Assembly: GCA_947488845.1 (NCBI GenBank)
Contig: CANLBM010000015.1
Location: 1-64,000 of the forward strand
Direction: 5' to 3'
Length of the DNA: 64,000 nt
DNA from: an uncultured Sphingomonadaceae bacterium
GTDB taxonomy: Bacteria; Pseudomonadota; Alphaproteobacteria; Sphingomonadales; Sphingomonadaceae
A program made the translations under genes and the position numbers. Positions 26,620 to 35,064 of the stretch are shown one piece after another; within the stretch, counting starts at the first letter, position 1, and every line of letters begins with the position of its first letter. Under the pieces are notes generated by a model that was not told the DNA's origin, did not search any database, and was given only the letters and a program-made list of their open reading frames with translations.

Positions 26620-26932
26620 CAGAAGATTCTCCGGTGGATCGGCAATATAGTCATCATAGTGGAATCACGGATATATATCCGGTCCCGCTGTTCATGTTGC
26701 GGGCCGTCAGGCTGATGAACTTTACAAACTTTACAGTGTTAAAGAAAAACAACCCGTCATCCCGCTCAGCATTAAAAATGGCTGCCAACTCACTGGCAAG
26801 GTGTGAATAAATACGAAGAGTTGAAAGGCCCGGCATTTTGCTACCCTATCATGAGTCGCACGGTGTAGGACATGACATAATTGCTCGCTCCGTCACTTTG
26901 CGTGCAAACCCCAGATCGAACCATTTTCCGCG
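26620..26932. other. Intergenic region, AT-rich, no gene called
   Basis: The stretch holds a minus-strand 60-codon frame (26654-26836) with no family features, which I do not accept. Short repeats of ACTTTAC occur near 26720-26735. It separates the DUF6445 gene from the MarR gene end. Confidence 0.4.
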
Positions 26933-27463
26933 CTAATCTTCTCGACCGGCAACGCCACCTTCGACAATCGCGCCGACCCTGCTCATGAATTCCATGCCAT
27001 TTGCGATCTCTTCATCGGTCAGTTCATCGGAGATCAACTTGATGAAGGCCTCTGTCCGTTTCATCATTTCATCCACCGTTGCCTGCCCCCTCTTTGTCAA
27101 CCGGATGACCTTCTCCCGCGCCGAGGTCTTGCTCTCCTTGATCGAAATAAGATTGAGTTCCTTGTCCGCCATGGCTCGCAAGACCTTGGAAATCGCCGGG
27201 CTGCCCAGTTCATACCATTCGCCGATCAGCCGCTCGATGGTCTTGCGATGGATCGTATGTCCGTCGGTGCCCTTTGAATGGATGATCCACAAGATCACCG
27301 TCTGGTGGCGGGTCAGATCTGGCCCGCTGAGATGTTTTTCCACCGCCATGCCGACCGAATAATGGAACGGATAGAATAGCTTGAGGAAATTTTGCGGGGC
27401 AGTTTCCCGCTTTATGGGATAGTCTATGCCAAAATCAGACTGCTGCTTCACTCGCTGCTCCAT
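26933..27463 (-). CDS. MarR family transcriptional regulator
   Basis: The 176-aa protein has a winged-helix core: HQTVILWIIHSKGTDG, a recognition region (SPAISKVLRAMADKELNLI) and a wing (KTSAREKVIRLTKRGQATVDEMM). MarR proteins bind palindromic operators as dimers and release them on ligand binding. It is transcribed away from the P450 operon. A 17-base palindrome at 27726-27742, downstream of the P450 promoter, is its most likely target, so it probably represses that operon until a P450 substrate appears (inference). Confidence 0.9.
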   Translation of the reverse strand: MEQRVKQQSDFGIDYPIKRETAPQNFLKLFYPFHYSVGMAVEKHLSGPDLTRHQTVILWIIHSKGTDGHTIHRKTIERLIGEWYELGSPAISKVLRAMADKELNLISIKESKTSAREKVIRLTKRGQATVDEMMKRTEAFIKLISDELTDEEIANGMEFMSRVGAIVEGGVAGRED

Positions 27464-27682
27464 CGTTGGGAATCCGCCCGGTGTCGTTATGCACGGATAG
27501 ACATGCTCGATGAACGAATATCATGAAAAAGTCTATTGCTCTCGCTCCAAAAACAGAAAGTTTTGCACAGAAGATTCGCCGATCCAAGTCTTTTGACATC
27601 GAAGAGAATCTTCAGAAGATATAATTAAATCGTTTAAAATCATATTATTAAATCTATTTCGCTCCCGATCCGGCGAGGTCAG

Positions 27683-27712
27683 TTGACAAATTTATTCCCC
27701 AATCACTATTAT
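27683..27712 (+). promoter_or_regulatory. Sigma-70-type promoter of the P450 operon
   Basis: A perfect -35 TTGACA (27683-27688) is spaced 18 bases from TATTAT (27707-27712). Transcription should start near 27719, about 47 bases before the P450 ATG. The rest of the divergent region (27464-27682) shows nothing else I can name. Confidence 0.65.
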
Positions 27713-27725
27713 GTCCTTAAGAAAC

Positions 27726-27742
27726 TATGTCTTTACGACATA
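27726..27742. promoter_or_regulatory. Operator-like palindrome in the P450 leader
   Basis: TATGTC-TTTAC-GACATA is a 6+5+6 inverted repeat lying just downstream of the predicted start site. A further half site TATGTC is at 27710-27715, 16 bases before it, overlapping the -10. Size and placement fit roadblock repression by a MarR dimer, with the MarR gene divergent next door. Confidence 0.55.
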
Positions 27743-27765
27743 TAAAAATACGGGATTGAGGATTA

Positions 27766-28995
27766 ATGAAAACCGCGTTCAGCGTCGACCAATTGAACCG
27801 TCCGGAAGTGATCCGGAATCCTTACCCTTATTATGATCTGTTGCGCGATCAGTCGCCGGTCTTCGGTTATCGCGATTTTCCGCCCGGGACGATGCCCGGG
27901 GTCGACGAGCCAAAGGCGTCCTGGGTGGTTCTCAATTTTGACGATGTAGCGGCGGTTGCGTGGGATCATGACAGTTTCTCGTCCCGCGACAGCTTGCAGG
28001 AGGAATCCTCTGCCCCGTCGCTGATGCTGGTCAATCATGACCGGCCGGAACATACGCGGCTTCGCAAAATCGCTGCGAAGGTTTTTCAACCTTCATCGAT
28101 CAAGTCGCTGGCGCCGGCGGTGGCCGCAATGGTCGGCAAAACTATGGACGATTTCTTCGTTACGGACAGGCCCGTCGATGTGATGGCTGACTATTGCGCC
28201 ATGCTGCCGAGCCGGGTGATGGCCTATCTGTTCGGCATGCCCGATGCAATGGATCGGGACGTGCGCAACTGGGCGACTGCCTTCATGTTGTCCGCCGATA
28301 TAAGTCCGCAAGAACGGCAAGCCTATAATGAAGAAGCCATGGCTTTTTTCGCGCAGCATGTTCGGGAACATATGGACCGGATGGCAAAGGGTGAAGATAC
28401 GCCCGGCCCCTTGCTCAACGCCTTCATCCGCACCGAGGTCGACGGCGACAGCCTGGCATTTGAAGAAATCGTGCGCTTTTGCATGACCGCCACGGTCGCC
28501 GGAGCGGAGACGACGTCTTTCTATCTCGGAAATCTGATCGCGGTGTTCGCCGACTTCAACGCGATCTGGCAGGGATTCGTCAAGGACCCGACGCAGTTCG
28601 ACGCCATCTACAAGGAAGTCCTGCGCTTTCACGGCCCGCCACAGCGCCTGTTCCGGGTGGCCACGCGGGATATCACGGTCGGCAAGGCCGACATCAAGCG
28701 CGGCGACTGGGTCGCCTGCTTTTTTGGCGCGGCCAATTATGATCCGGAGACTTTCCCGGATCCCTATGAGTTTCGACTGAACCGCAAGAATGCCAGCCGC
28801 CACATGAGCTTCGGCTATGGCATCCATCGCTGCCTAGGCGCGCCACTGGCGCAGCTGGAAGCGGAGTCCACCGCGCGCATACTGCGCGAACGGTACCAGC
28901 AGATCGAACGCGCAGGCGACGCGGTCTGGCAGGATGTCAGCCTGCTCAACCACGGCCTTCACAGCAATCCGGTGATTTTTCGAGCCCGGGATTAG
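27766..28995 (+). CDS. Cytochrome P450
   Basis: A soluble class I bacterial P450 of 409 aa. The heme ligand is Cys356 in FGYGIHRCLG, the K-helix ExxR is in KEVLR, and the I-helix oxygen-activating motif is AGAETT near residue 245. It will need a ferredoxin and reductase, which are not in the window. The start ATG follows GAGGATT. It heads an operon with a TonB receptor and a SnoaL-like protein, so it probably oxidises a compound brought in by that receptor. Substrate unknown; steroid, terpene or fatty-acid substrates are all plausible. Confidence 0.96.
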   Translation: MKTAFSVDQLNRPEVIRNPYPYYDLLRDQSPVFGYRDFPPGTMPGVDEPKASWVVLNFDDVAAVAWDHDSFSSRDSLQEESSAPSLMLVNHDRPEHTRLRKIAAKVFQPSSIKSLAPAVAAMVGKTMDDFFVTDRPVDVMADYCAMLPSRVMAYLFGMPDAMDRDVRNWATAFMLSADISPQERQAYNEEAMAFFAQHVREHMDRMAKGEDTPGPLLNAFIRTEVDGDSLAFEEIVRFCMTATVAGAETTSFYLGNLIAVFADFNAIWQGFVKDPTQFDAIYKEVLRFHGPPQRLFRVATRDITVGKADIKRGDWVACFFGAANYDPETFPDPYEFRLNRKNASRHMSFGYGIHRCLGAPLAQLEAESTARILRERYQQIERAGDAVWQDVSLLNHGLHSNPVIFRARD

Positions 28996-29052
28996 CGGCC
29001 GACAATATTCAAAGGCAACGGTGAGCACGGTCACCGAACGAGGGAGGAAAAG

Positions 29053-31464
29053 ATGAACATTCGGAACGCCAAGAAAGCGGTGCTGGCAACAACCAGTCTG
29101 CTCGCCATCATGGCAGCGCCAGCGCCGCTACACGCCCAGCAGGAGGCAAGCGATGGAGCGCAGCAAAGCAACAGCGATATCATCATCGTGACCGCCAACC
29201 GCCGCGCAGAATCGATCCAGGATGCGCCGATGGCGATCACCGCTTTCGGCGGCGATGAGCTCGCCAGCCGGTCGATCACCTCGATCGAACAGGTCGGTGC
29301 GATCGCGCCTGGCGTCCAGATATCCACCTATCAGGGCGATACATCGATCTTCATCCGCGGCATTGGTACGCCAACGATCATCGCCGGTACCGACAGTTCC
29401 ACCGCAACTTATATTGATGGCGTCTATATCAGCCGCCCCGCAGCGATCGGTCCGCAATTTTTTGACATCGAGCGCATTGAAGTGCTGCGCGGACCGCAGG
29501 GTACGCTTTATGGCCGCAACGCCACCGGCGGCGCCGTCAATATCGTCACCAATCGGCCGACCGACATCTTGGAAGGCAATCTTGAACTGACGGTCGGAAA
29601 TTATGACCGCTTTCGTGTCGCAGGCGCGTTGAGCGGGCCACTAAACGACGCGATCCGTGCGCGCCTTGCCTTTCAATGGGAAGACCGCGACGGCTATGCG
29701 ACCGTAACCCGGCCCGACGACACAACGGAACGGGTGGAAGACAAGGAGGATTATGCCATCCGGCTGACGGTCGAGGCCGATCTTTCTCCCGACGCGACCC
29801 TGACCCTCAACGGCGATTATTACCGCGCCGACGACAAGGCCAACGCCTATTATTATGCCAGCGCAGGCTATGCCGACGAGATTCCCGGCTGGTACGGCAC
29901 GCGGGAAGGCTCGCAAACCATCCCCTATTTCGCGATGAAAAATTCCGGCCGTGTTTCCGCCGCCGCTTCCCGGGATATTTTTGCCGACGTGCCCTATTTC
30001 AACAAGGTCGAAAATTGGGGCCTTGCAGCAACGCTCGACTGGGATATTGCCGAATATAATCTCAAGGTCATTGGCAGCTACCGCGATACCAATCCGGTTT
30101 CGCAAAATGAATTCGATCTGTCAGATGCCTATGTCAATTATGTCGGGCGCGAAGAGGACCATTGGCAGTGGAGCGGCGAGGTACAGCTGAGTTCGCCGAC
30201 CGACAAGCCCTTCTCGTGGATCGCCGGCGCTTATTATTTTGAAGAACGCAATATCATCGACAATGATATTTTCGGCAATTTCTGGGAGCCGATCCTGATC
30301 CAGGGATTCATGGATCTGCAGGCAGCAGGCGTCTTGCCGCCCTTCCCGGTGGTCTTTCCCGACAGTGACCTGTGCTGCGAGCTGCATCTGAGTGGCGAAC
30401 AGGAAACCAAGGCGTGGGCCGCCTATCTTGATACCCAGTGGGAAGTGTCGGACCAGATCACCATCCGGCTCGGCGGTCGCTACAGCGAGGAACGGCGCGA
30501 CGGGCGGCAGAATTTCGATCTTATAATGCTTCCCGATATCCGCATCGCGCCGAACACGATTTTCTTTCCCAATGCGATTACCGAAGACCGCGATGCGGCG
30601 CAGCCCGATCCGTTCGGTTTTGTCATCGCTCCGGTCAACGGCCCGACAACCTTCAGCGCCTTCACCCCCAAGCTGGGCATCGACTTCAAGCCAAGCGACG
30701 ATGTCATGCTCTACGCATCCGTGCAGCGCGGCTTCAAGAGCGGCGGCTATAATATCGGCAGCAGCCAGCGCGACCCGTTCGAACCGGAAAAAATCTGGTC
30801 CTATGAAATCGGCGCGCGCACCGAATTGCTCGACCGGGCGCTGCTGCTCAACGCGTCGGCCTTCTGGTATGACTATACCAATCTGCAGGCGCAGGACAGC
30901 GTCGGTAACCAGCCGATCATCCGTAATGTCGGCAAGGCCCGGGTGCGTGGCTTTGAAGTCGAGACCGTCGCTCGCCCGACCGACTTCTTCCGGCTGGAAG
31001 GCGCGCTGACCTATGTCGATGCCCAATTTACCGAAGGCCAGCTGACCGAAGTCCTGCGCCCTGCCCCGCTTACGCAGGATCCGGGGACATTTGTCCGGGA
31101 TCTTGACGGGTTGCGCCTGCCACGCGCGCCGCGCTGGAAGTTCAGCATTGCCGGTCAGGTCGAGCAGCCGCTGGGCGACAGCGGCACGATTACTGCCCGC
31201 ACCGAATATCACTGGCAGAGCAAGATCTATTTCACCGTGTTCAATATTGATGCCGCGTCGCAGGAAAGCTATGGCCTGCTGCGCGCCAGTCTTGGCTTCA
31301 CCAGCGCCGCTGACAGGTGGAGCGTCCGGCTGTTCGCCGACAACCTGACGGGCGAGACCTATTTCACCAACCAGATACTCACCGGCACCGTCTATGGCGC
31401 GGAGTTTGTCGGGCCGCTTGGCACGCCGCGCACCTATGGGGTCGATGTGCGCTTCAATTTCTGA
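29053..31464 (+). CDS. TonB-dependent outer-membrane receptor
   Basis: An 803-aa receptor: signal peptide (MNIRNAKKAVLATTSLLAIM ... LHAQ), TonB-box-like DIIIVTANRR near residue 45, a plug domain (IRGIGTPTI ... YIDGVYI ... EVLRGPQGTLYGRNATGGAVN), and a 22-strand barrel ending in Phe (VDVRFNF). GRNATGGAVN-type receptors in sphingomonads take up complex organics as well as siderophores. A ribosome site (GAGGGAGGAAAAG) precedes ATG 29053. It is 57 bases after the P450, so substrate uptake and oxidation are probably co-expressed. Confidence 0.95.
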   Translation: MNIRNAKKAVLATTSLLAIMAAPAPLHAQQEASDGAQQSNSDIIIVTANRRAESIQDAPMAITAFGGDELASRSITSIEQVGAIAPGVQISTYQGDTSIFIRGIGTPTIIAGTDSSTATYIDGVYISRPAAIGPQFFDIERIEVLRGPQGTLYGRNATGGAVNIVTNRPTDILEGNLELTVGNYDRFRVAGALSGPLNDAIRARLAFQWEDRDGYATVTRPDDTTERVEDKEDYAIRLTVEADLSPDATLTLNGDYYRADDKANAYYYASAGYADEIPGWYGTREGSQTIPYFAMKNSGRVSAAASRDIFADVPYFNKVENWGLAATLDWDIAEYNLKVIGSYRDTNPVSQNEFDLSDAYVNYVGREEDHWQWSGEVQLSSPTDKPFSWIAGAYYFEERNIIDNDIFGNFWEPILIQGFMDLQAAGVLPPFPVVFPDSDLCCELHLSGEQETKAWAAYLDTQWEVSDQITIRLGGRYSEERRDGRQNFDLIMLPDIRIAPNTIFFPNAITEDRDAAQPDPFGFVIAPVNGPTTFSAFTPKLGIDFKPSDDVMLYASVQRGFKSGGYNIGSSQRDPFEPEKIWSYEIGARTELLDRALLLNASAFWYDYTNLQAQDSVGNQPIIRNVGKARVRGFEVETVARPTDFFRLEGALTYVDAQFTEGQLTEVLRPAPLTQDPGTFVRDLDGLRLPRAPRWKFSIAGQVEQPLGDSGTITARTEYHWQSKIYFTVFNIDAASQESYGLLRASLGFTSAADRWSVRLFADNLTGETYFTNQILTGTVYGAEFVGPLGTPRTYGVDVRFNF

Positions 31465-31499
31465 TGCGAAACCATGATATATTTGAGGGAGAAAAAGCG

Positions 31500-31895
31500 A
31501 TGATCGCGCCGGTTGACGTGACCAAGAATGTCTTCGCCGCCTTTGGCGCTGCTGATGTTGATACTATCATCCAATGGCTGCACCCCGATGTCCGGATCGA
31601 ATTTTATGGCCCGGGAGTCATACCCTATGCCGGTATCTATGACGGCCTCGAACAGGCGCGCAGCTTCTTCGAAACGGTATTGTCTTCGGTCGACATCCAC
31701 CAATTTGATCCGGAGGAGTTTATCTGCGAGGGAGACAAGGTTGTCGTCACCGGCCATCTCCGCCTCACCGCCATCTCTACCAAACGGGAGATCGAATCCG
31801 ACTTCGTCCATGTCATCACGGTAGCCGACAAAAAATGGCTCTTGTTCCGCGATTTCATGAACACCGTCGAAGCCGCCAACGCGTTTTCTGTGTAG
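31500..31895 (+). CDS. SnoaL-like / NTF2-fold protein, 131 aa
   Basis: ATG 31500 has GAGGGA 8 bases upstream; an ATG at 31464 overlapping the receptor stop (TGATG) is an alternative. The sequence (VTKNVFAAFGAADVDTIIQW ... VVTGHL ... FVHVITVADKKWLLFRDFMNT) fits the SnoaL-like small cone fold, which includes isomerases, cyclases and hydratases. The buried pocket could act on the P450 product or bind it. It is the last gene of the P450-receptor operon, 35 bases after the receptor. Confidence 0.85.
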   Translation: MIAPVDVTKNVFAAFGAADVDTIIQWLHPDVRIEFYGPGVIPYAGIYDGLEQARSFFETVLSSVDIHQFDPEEFICEGDKVVVTGHLRLTAISTKREIESDFVHVITVADKKWLLFRDFMNTVEAANAFSV

Positions 31896-32317
31896 ATTGC
31901 ACCTTTGGCCATCAATCGCGGCCTATTCTGTACGCTGGTTGAGTGGCGGCGGGAGAACTGGTTTCTCCGCCATCATGCCTCCCATGCTCGAAGCCGAGCT
32001 AAATGGTGAAATAATTACCGCGCCAGCGGTTAATCGATCGCAATTCTGGCCGTTCCTAGCTTTGATTGATGATTTGGCGGAAACATTCCAATTCGGATTG
32101 GCACTATCCCCACACAGTCCAGTTCGATGCAGCTATGACACAGGCTTCTGAACATCAATCAAGCGGGTCGGGTTGGCTGGTCCCTTCCTGACCCGCTTAC
32201 TATCCTGATCAAACTTGGACCCACCGAAAATTTATAGCGGATCAAGCTGCGGTCGGTGGAGTGGCATTCTTCTGGTTGAGGCGGAATCCCGATCTCTCAA
32301 TGCCGAAAAGGCAGCAT
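31896..32317. other. Convergent intergenic region, no gene
   Basis: The 420 bases between the SnoaL-like gene and the LuxR gene carry no supported gene. A bulged hairpin at about 31948-31971 (GGCGGGAGAA ... TTCTCCGCC) could terminate the P450 operon, though no T-tract follows. A short frame at 32261-32488 overlaps the LuxR gene and is rejected. Confidence 0.45.
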
Positions 32318-33034
32318 TCACCGCAATTTTATCAGGGAACTGCTCAGCCCGACAATTACGGCAGATATGCGATCATGGACATCAAGCTTTTTGAACAGGC
32401 GTCGGATATAGGTGTCTACTGTCGCTTCGGAAATGGCCAATATGGTTGCCATATCTCCATTCGATTTGCCGCGAGAAATCCAGTATAAAACCTCATTCTC
32501 CCGTTCGGACAGTAGCGGCGTAACCACTTCCGCCTGATTTATGATTGCACAAATCCTTCTATGGCTGGACTGAGCGATGCTCACCAATGGCAAAATCCGC
32601 TGTTGGTCATCGGCATCAATACTTTTGTCAAAATTCATCGAAAAATAGGAATTTCTGCTCTTCGGACCAAATAAAGGTACAGCGACGCCGTCGCTCAGTC
32701 CCTGTTCTTTCGAGAGTTTGATGAATTTTCGATGATTTTCTGACAGCGTAATCCCGGTAATTATCTGTTGCCAGGTCATTACATGACCCACTGACATTAC
32801 ATGGTCGGGAATGGGGTCCGATTCCATGATTTCCGGATCCAGATAAGTCGCCACTTTTTCTTTCGAATATCCGAAGTGGAAAACCGATGAACGTTTTGAT
32901 ACCTGGGAATAAAATGGCGGTGTCAGATGATAGGATATGGCGACGACGCCTTTGGCCATCAACTCATCGGCCAGTTCATTCAGTTCCGAATAAACCGAAG
33001 TTCCGTCTTTTACGGGATTCCACTGAAATACCAC
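32318..33034 (-). CDS. LuxR-type regulator with autoinducer-binding domain (LuxR solo)
   Basis: The C-terminal LuxR helix-turn-helix is clear (LLSERENEVLYWISRGKSNGDMATIL ... DTYIRRLFKKLDVHDR). The N-terminal domain aligns with TraR: Y53, Y61, D70-P71 and W85 fall at the same residue numbers, and a conserved Gly lies in SDGVAVPLFGP. The position of W57, which contacts the lactone ring in AHL receptors, is Lys57. No luxI is in the window. It may therefore sense a different ligand. A dyad upstream (33214-33231) is a candidate target. Confidence 0.9.
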   Translation of the reverse strand: MVFQWNPVKDGTSVYSELNELADELMAKGVVAISYHLTPPFYSQVSKRSSVFHFGYSKEKVATYLDPEIMESDPIPDHVMSVGHVMTWQQIITGITLSENHRKFIKLSKEQGLSDGVAVPLFGPKSRNSYFSMNFDKSIDADDQQRILPLVSIAQSSHRRICAIINQAEVVTPLLSERENEVLYWISRGKSNGDMATILAISEATVDTYIRRLFKKLDVHDRISAVIVGLSSSLIKLR

Positions 33035-33213
33035 TCTTTAGCCACACATTTCTAGCCGGAATATTTACTCAAATACGGCTTAAATCCTAGCCATCGGACC
33101 TTCGAATATAACATTGCGACAGCGTCACTATAGCCTAACTGATATTACAGGATAGGATAAAAATGCCATGAATCGTCCAGAGAAGCCGATCGTTCGTTAA
33201 GCGCATATTGCGT

Positions 33214-33231
33214 GTCACGTGGCAGCGTGAC
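33214..33231. promoter_or_regulatory. 18-base dyad, possible LuxR-family operator
   Basis: GTCACG-TGGCAG-CGTGAC lies in the divergent region between the LuxR gene and the winged-helix-like gene. The size is close to that of lux-type boxes, which are 18-20-base dyads, although the half sites differ from the classical ones. It is about 70 bases before the plus-strand start. Confidence 0.4.
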
Positions 33232-33301
33232 GTGTGTGGACTGATTATGCGCCATAGAGGAGCATAGAACTAAATCTCCCAAATAATATGAATTGAACAT
33301 T

Positions 33302-33766
33302 ATGCTTTCTGATATTGAACGAATTTTTCCAACTATTTCTACCAACATGAAAATTGAAGTTGATCAAATAGTTAAAGTACGGAAAAACCGGAATAAATTA
33401 TTTAACGAACAATATTTTACAAATAAGTTCTGGGACATTATTTTATTGCTGTATAGCCACGAAATAAACGGGCTTCCGATAGATGCAAATGGGATTTCCA
33501 GAAACCTCGATCTTAATCATCGTCAGGTCGTGCGATATTTAGAGGTCCTTCTGGCCGACGATATCATTTGCGCGTATGAACAGACGGTCGAGGAATCCTT
33601 CAATATTGCCTGTGACAATTTGTCTCTGACCAAGGCCGGTTTCGAGAATGTCGAAACCATAATGCAACAAACACGCGATATTTTTACATCTGGTCCCGAC
33701 GCCGAAACATATTTCGCCGCGCCGCAGGAACAGCAAAACGACAGATATGGCGCGGTTTCCGACTAG
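33302..33766 (+). CDS. Winged-helix-like protein, 154 aa, function unknown
   Basis: ATG 33302 is preferred; TTG 33293 would add three residues. Residues 30-110 look like a winged helix: FWDIILLLYSHEINGLPID, GISRNLDLNHRQVVRYLEVL as the probable recognition pair, then a strand pair and SLTKAGFENV. This resembles small MarR-like or DNA-binding domains, but no family is certain. It is divergent from the LuxR solo across 267 bases and the base composition is AT-rich, suggesting acquired DNA. The tail is polar and disordered. Confidence 0.72.
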   Translation: MLSDIERIFPTISTNMKIEVDQIVKVRKNRNKLFNEQYFTNKFWDIILLLYSHEINGLPIDANGISRNLDLNHRQVVRYLEVLLADDIICAYEQTVEESFNIACDNLSLTKAGFENVETIMQQTRDIFTSGPDAETYFAAPQEQQNDRYGAVSD

Positions 33767-33809
33767 AAAGCCTCGAAGCCGCATCGCCATTGCTGCGAAC
33801 AACGCAGCT

Positions 33810-34958
33810 TTACTCGGTCAAGTCTTCCCAGGCGTCTTTCAATTTTCCGAAAAAGCCGGTCGAATTGGGTGTTTCGTCACCGGTTTCGGTTTCCTGGAAA
33901 TCACGCAGGATTTGCCGTTGCTGTTTTGACAGCCTGGTTGGCGTTTCGACCTCGATCTGGACCACCATATCGCCATTGCCGCGTCCGCGCAGGACCGGCA
34001 TGCCGGCACCGCGCTGATGGATTTGCTTGCCGCTCTGGATTCCGGCCGGAATCCGGATGGCATGTTTCTCACCGTCGAGCCCGGGAATGGTAATTTCGCC
34101 GCCCAAGGCTGCGAGGGTGAAGCTGATCGGCGCGCGAGTGAACAGGGTTGTTCCTTCACGTTCAAAAATATTGTGCCGGATCAGATGTATAAAAATATAG
34201 AGATCGCCAGCCGGGGCGCCGCGCGCGCCCGCTTCGCCCTTTCCGGACAAACGAATTCGCGTGCCGGTATCAACACCCGCGGGGATATCGACTTCCAGAG
34301 TCTGTTGCTTGTCTACCCTGCCCTCGCCGTAACAGACGTGACAGGGGCTTTCGATAACTTCACCACGGCCCTGACAACTGGTACAGGTCCGCTCGACTAC
34401 GAAAAAGCCTTGCTGGGCACGGACTTTTCCGTGGCCCTGACAGGTGCCGCAGCGTTGCACGCCGGTACCTGGTTCTGCACCGGAACCGTCGCATTCATCG
34501 CAACCGACCGATACATCAATTTCTATTTCAGTATGTTTACCATGATAGGCATCTTCCAGCGTAATTTCCATATCATAGCGCAGGTCTGCGCCGCGAGCCG
34601 GGCCGCGTTGCTGCTGCTGGCCGCCGAAGCCGCCGCCACCGCCGCCAAATATGGTTTCGAATATATCGCCAATGTCATTGAAAGCAGCGCCCGCAAAACC
34701 GCCGCCGCCGGCATTATTGCCGCCGCCGTTGGTAAAGGCCGCGTGGCCGTAACGATCATATGCCGCGCGCTTCTGCGGGTCCTTCAGGACATCATAGGCT
34801 TCGCTGATCGACTTGAATTTGGATTCTGCTGCTGCATCGCCGGGATTCTTGTCCGGGTGCCACTGCATCGCCAGCTTGCGATAGGAGGATTTCAGCGTCG
34901 CGCCATCGCAGTCACGCGAGACGTTCAACTGTTCGTAATAGTCGACTTCGGATGCCAT
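33810..34958 (-). CDS. dnaJ: Chaperone DnaJ
   Basis: A type I Hsp40: J domain with HPD near residue 34 (QWHPDKNPGD), Gly-rich linker (NNAGGGGFAG), four C-x2-C-x-G-x-G zinc repeats (CDECDGSG, CGTCQGHG, CTSCQGRG, CHVCYGEG), then the substrate-binding C-terminal domain. ATG 34958 has GGGAAG seven bases upstream and gives about 382 aa; two upstream in-frame ATGs are rejected. It stimulates DnaK ATPase. It follows dnaK across a hairpin-rich spacer. Confidence 0.96.
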   Translation of the reverse strand: MASEVDYYEQLNVSRDCDGATLKSSYRKLAMQWHPDKNPGDAAAESKFKSISEAYDVLKDPQKRAAYDRYGHAAFTNGGGNNAGGGGFAGAAFNDIGDIFETIFGGGGGGFGGQQQQRGPARGADLRYDMEITLEDAYHGKHTEIEIDVSVGCDECDGSGAEPGTGVQRCGTCQGHGKVRAQQGFFVVERTCTSCQGRGEVIESPCHVCYGEGRVDKQQTLEVDIPAGVDTGTRIRLSGKGEAGARGAPAGDLYIFIHLIRHNIFEREGTTLFTRAPISFTLAALGGEITIPGLDGEKHAIRIPAGIQSGKQIHQRGAGMPVLRGRGNGDMVVQIEVETPTRLSKQQRQILRDFQETETGDETPNSTGFFGKLKDAWEDLTE

Positions 34959-34990
34959 ATTCATGCTTCCCAATAAGCGAGAAGATCGTC

Positions 34991-35051
34991 GCCCCGGCAA
35001 AAGCCGGGGCCGCTGACATCAATCGCCAGCGGCTCCCGCCAGAGCGGGAGC
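34991..35051. repeat. Multi-hairpin spacer between dnaK and dnaJ
   Basis: Two perfect stem-loops (GCCCCGGC-AAAA-GCCGGGGC at 34991-35010; GCTCCCGC-CAGA-GCGGGAGC at 35032-35051) flank a short CGCTG/CAGCG dyad. Outer arms CGTC and GACG enclose the unit, like a palindromic extragenic element. In the dnaK-dnaJ messenger it could stabilise the upstream part and lower dnaJ expression. Confidence 0.7.
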
Positions 35052-35064
35052 GACGGTCTCATCT

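Noticed and set aside
26654-26836. 60-codon minus-strand frame
   Set aside because: AT-rich, no ribosome site, no family resemblance.
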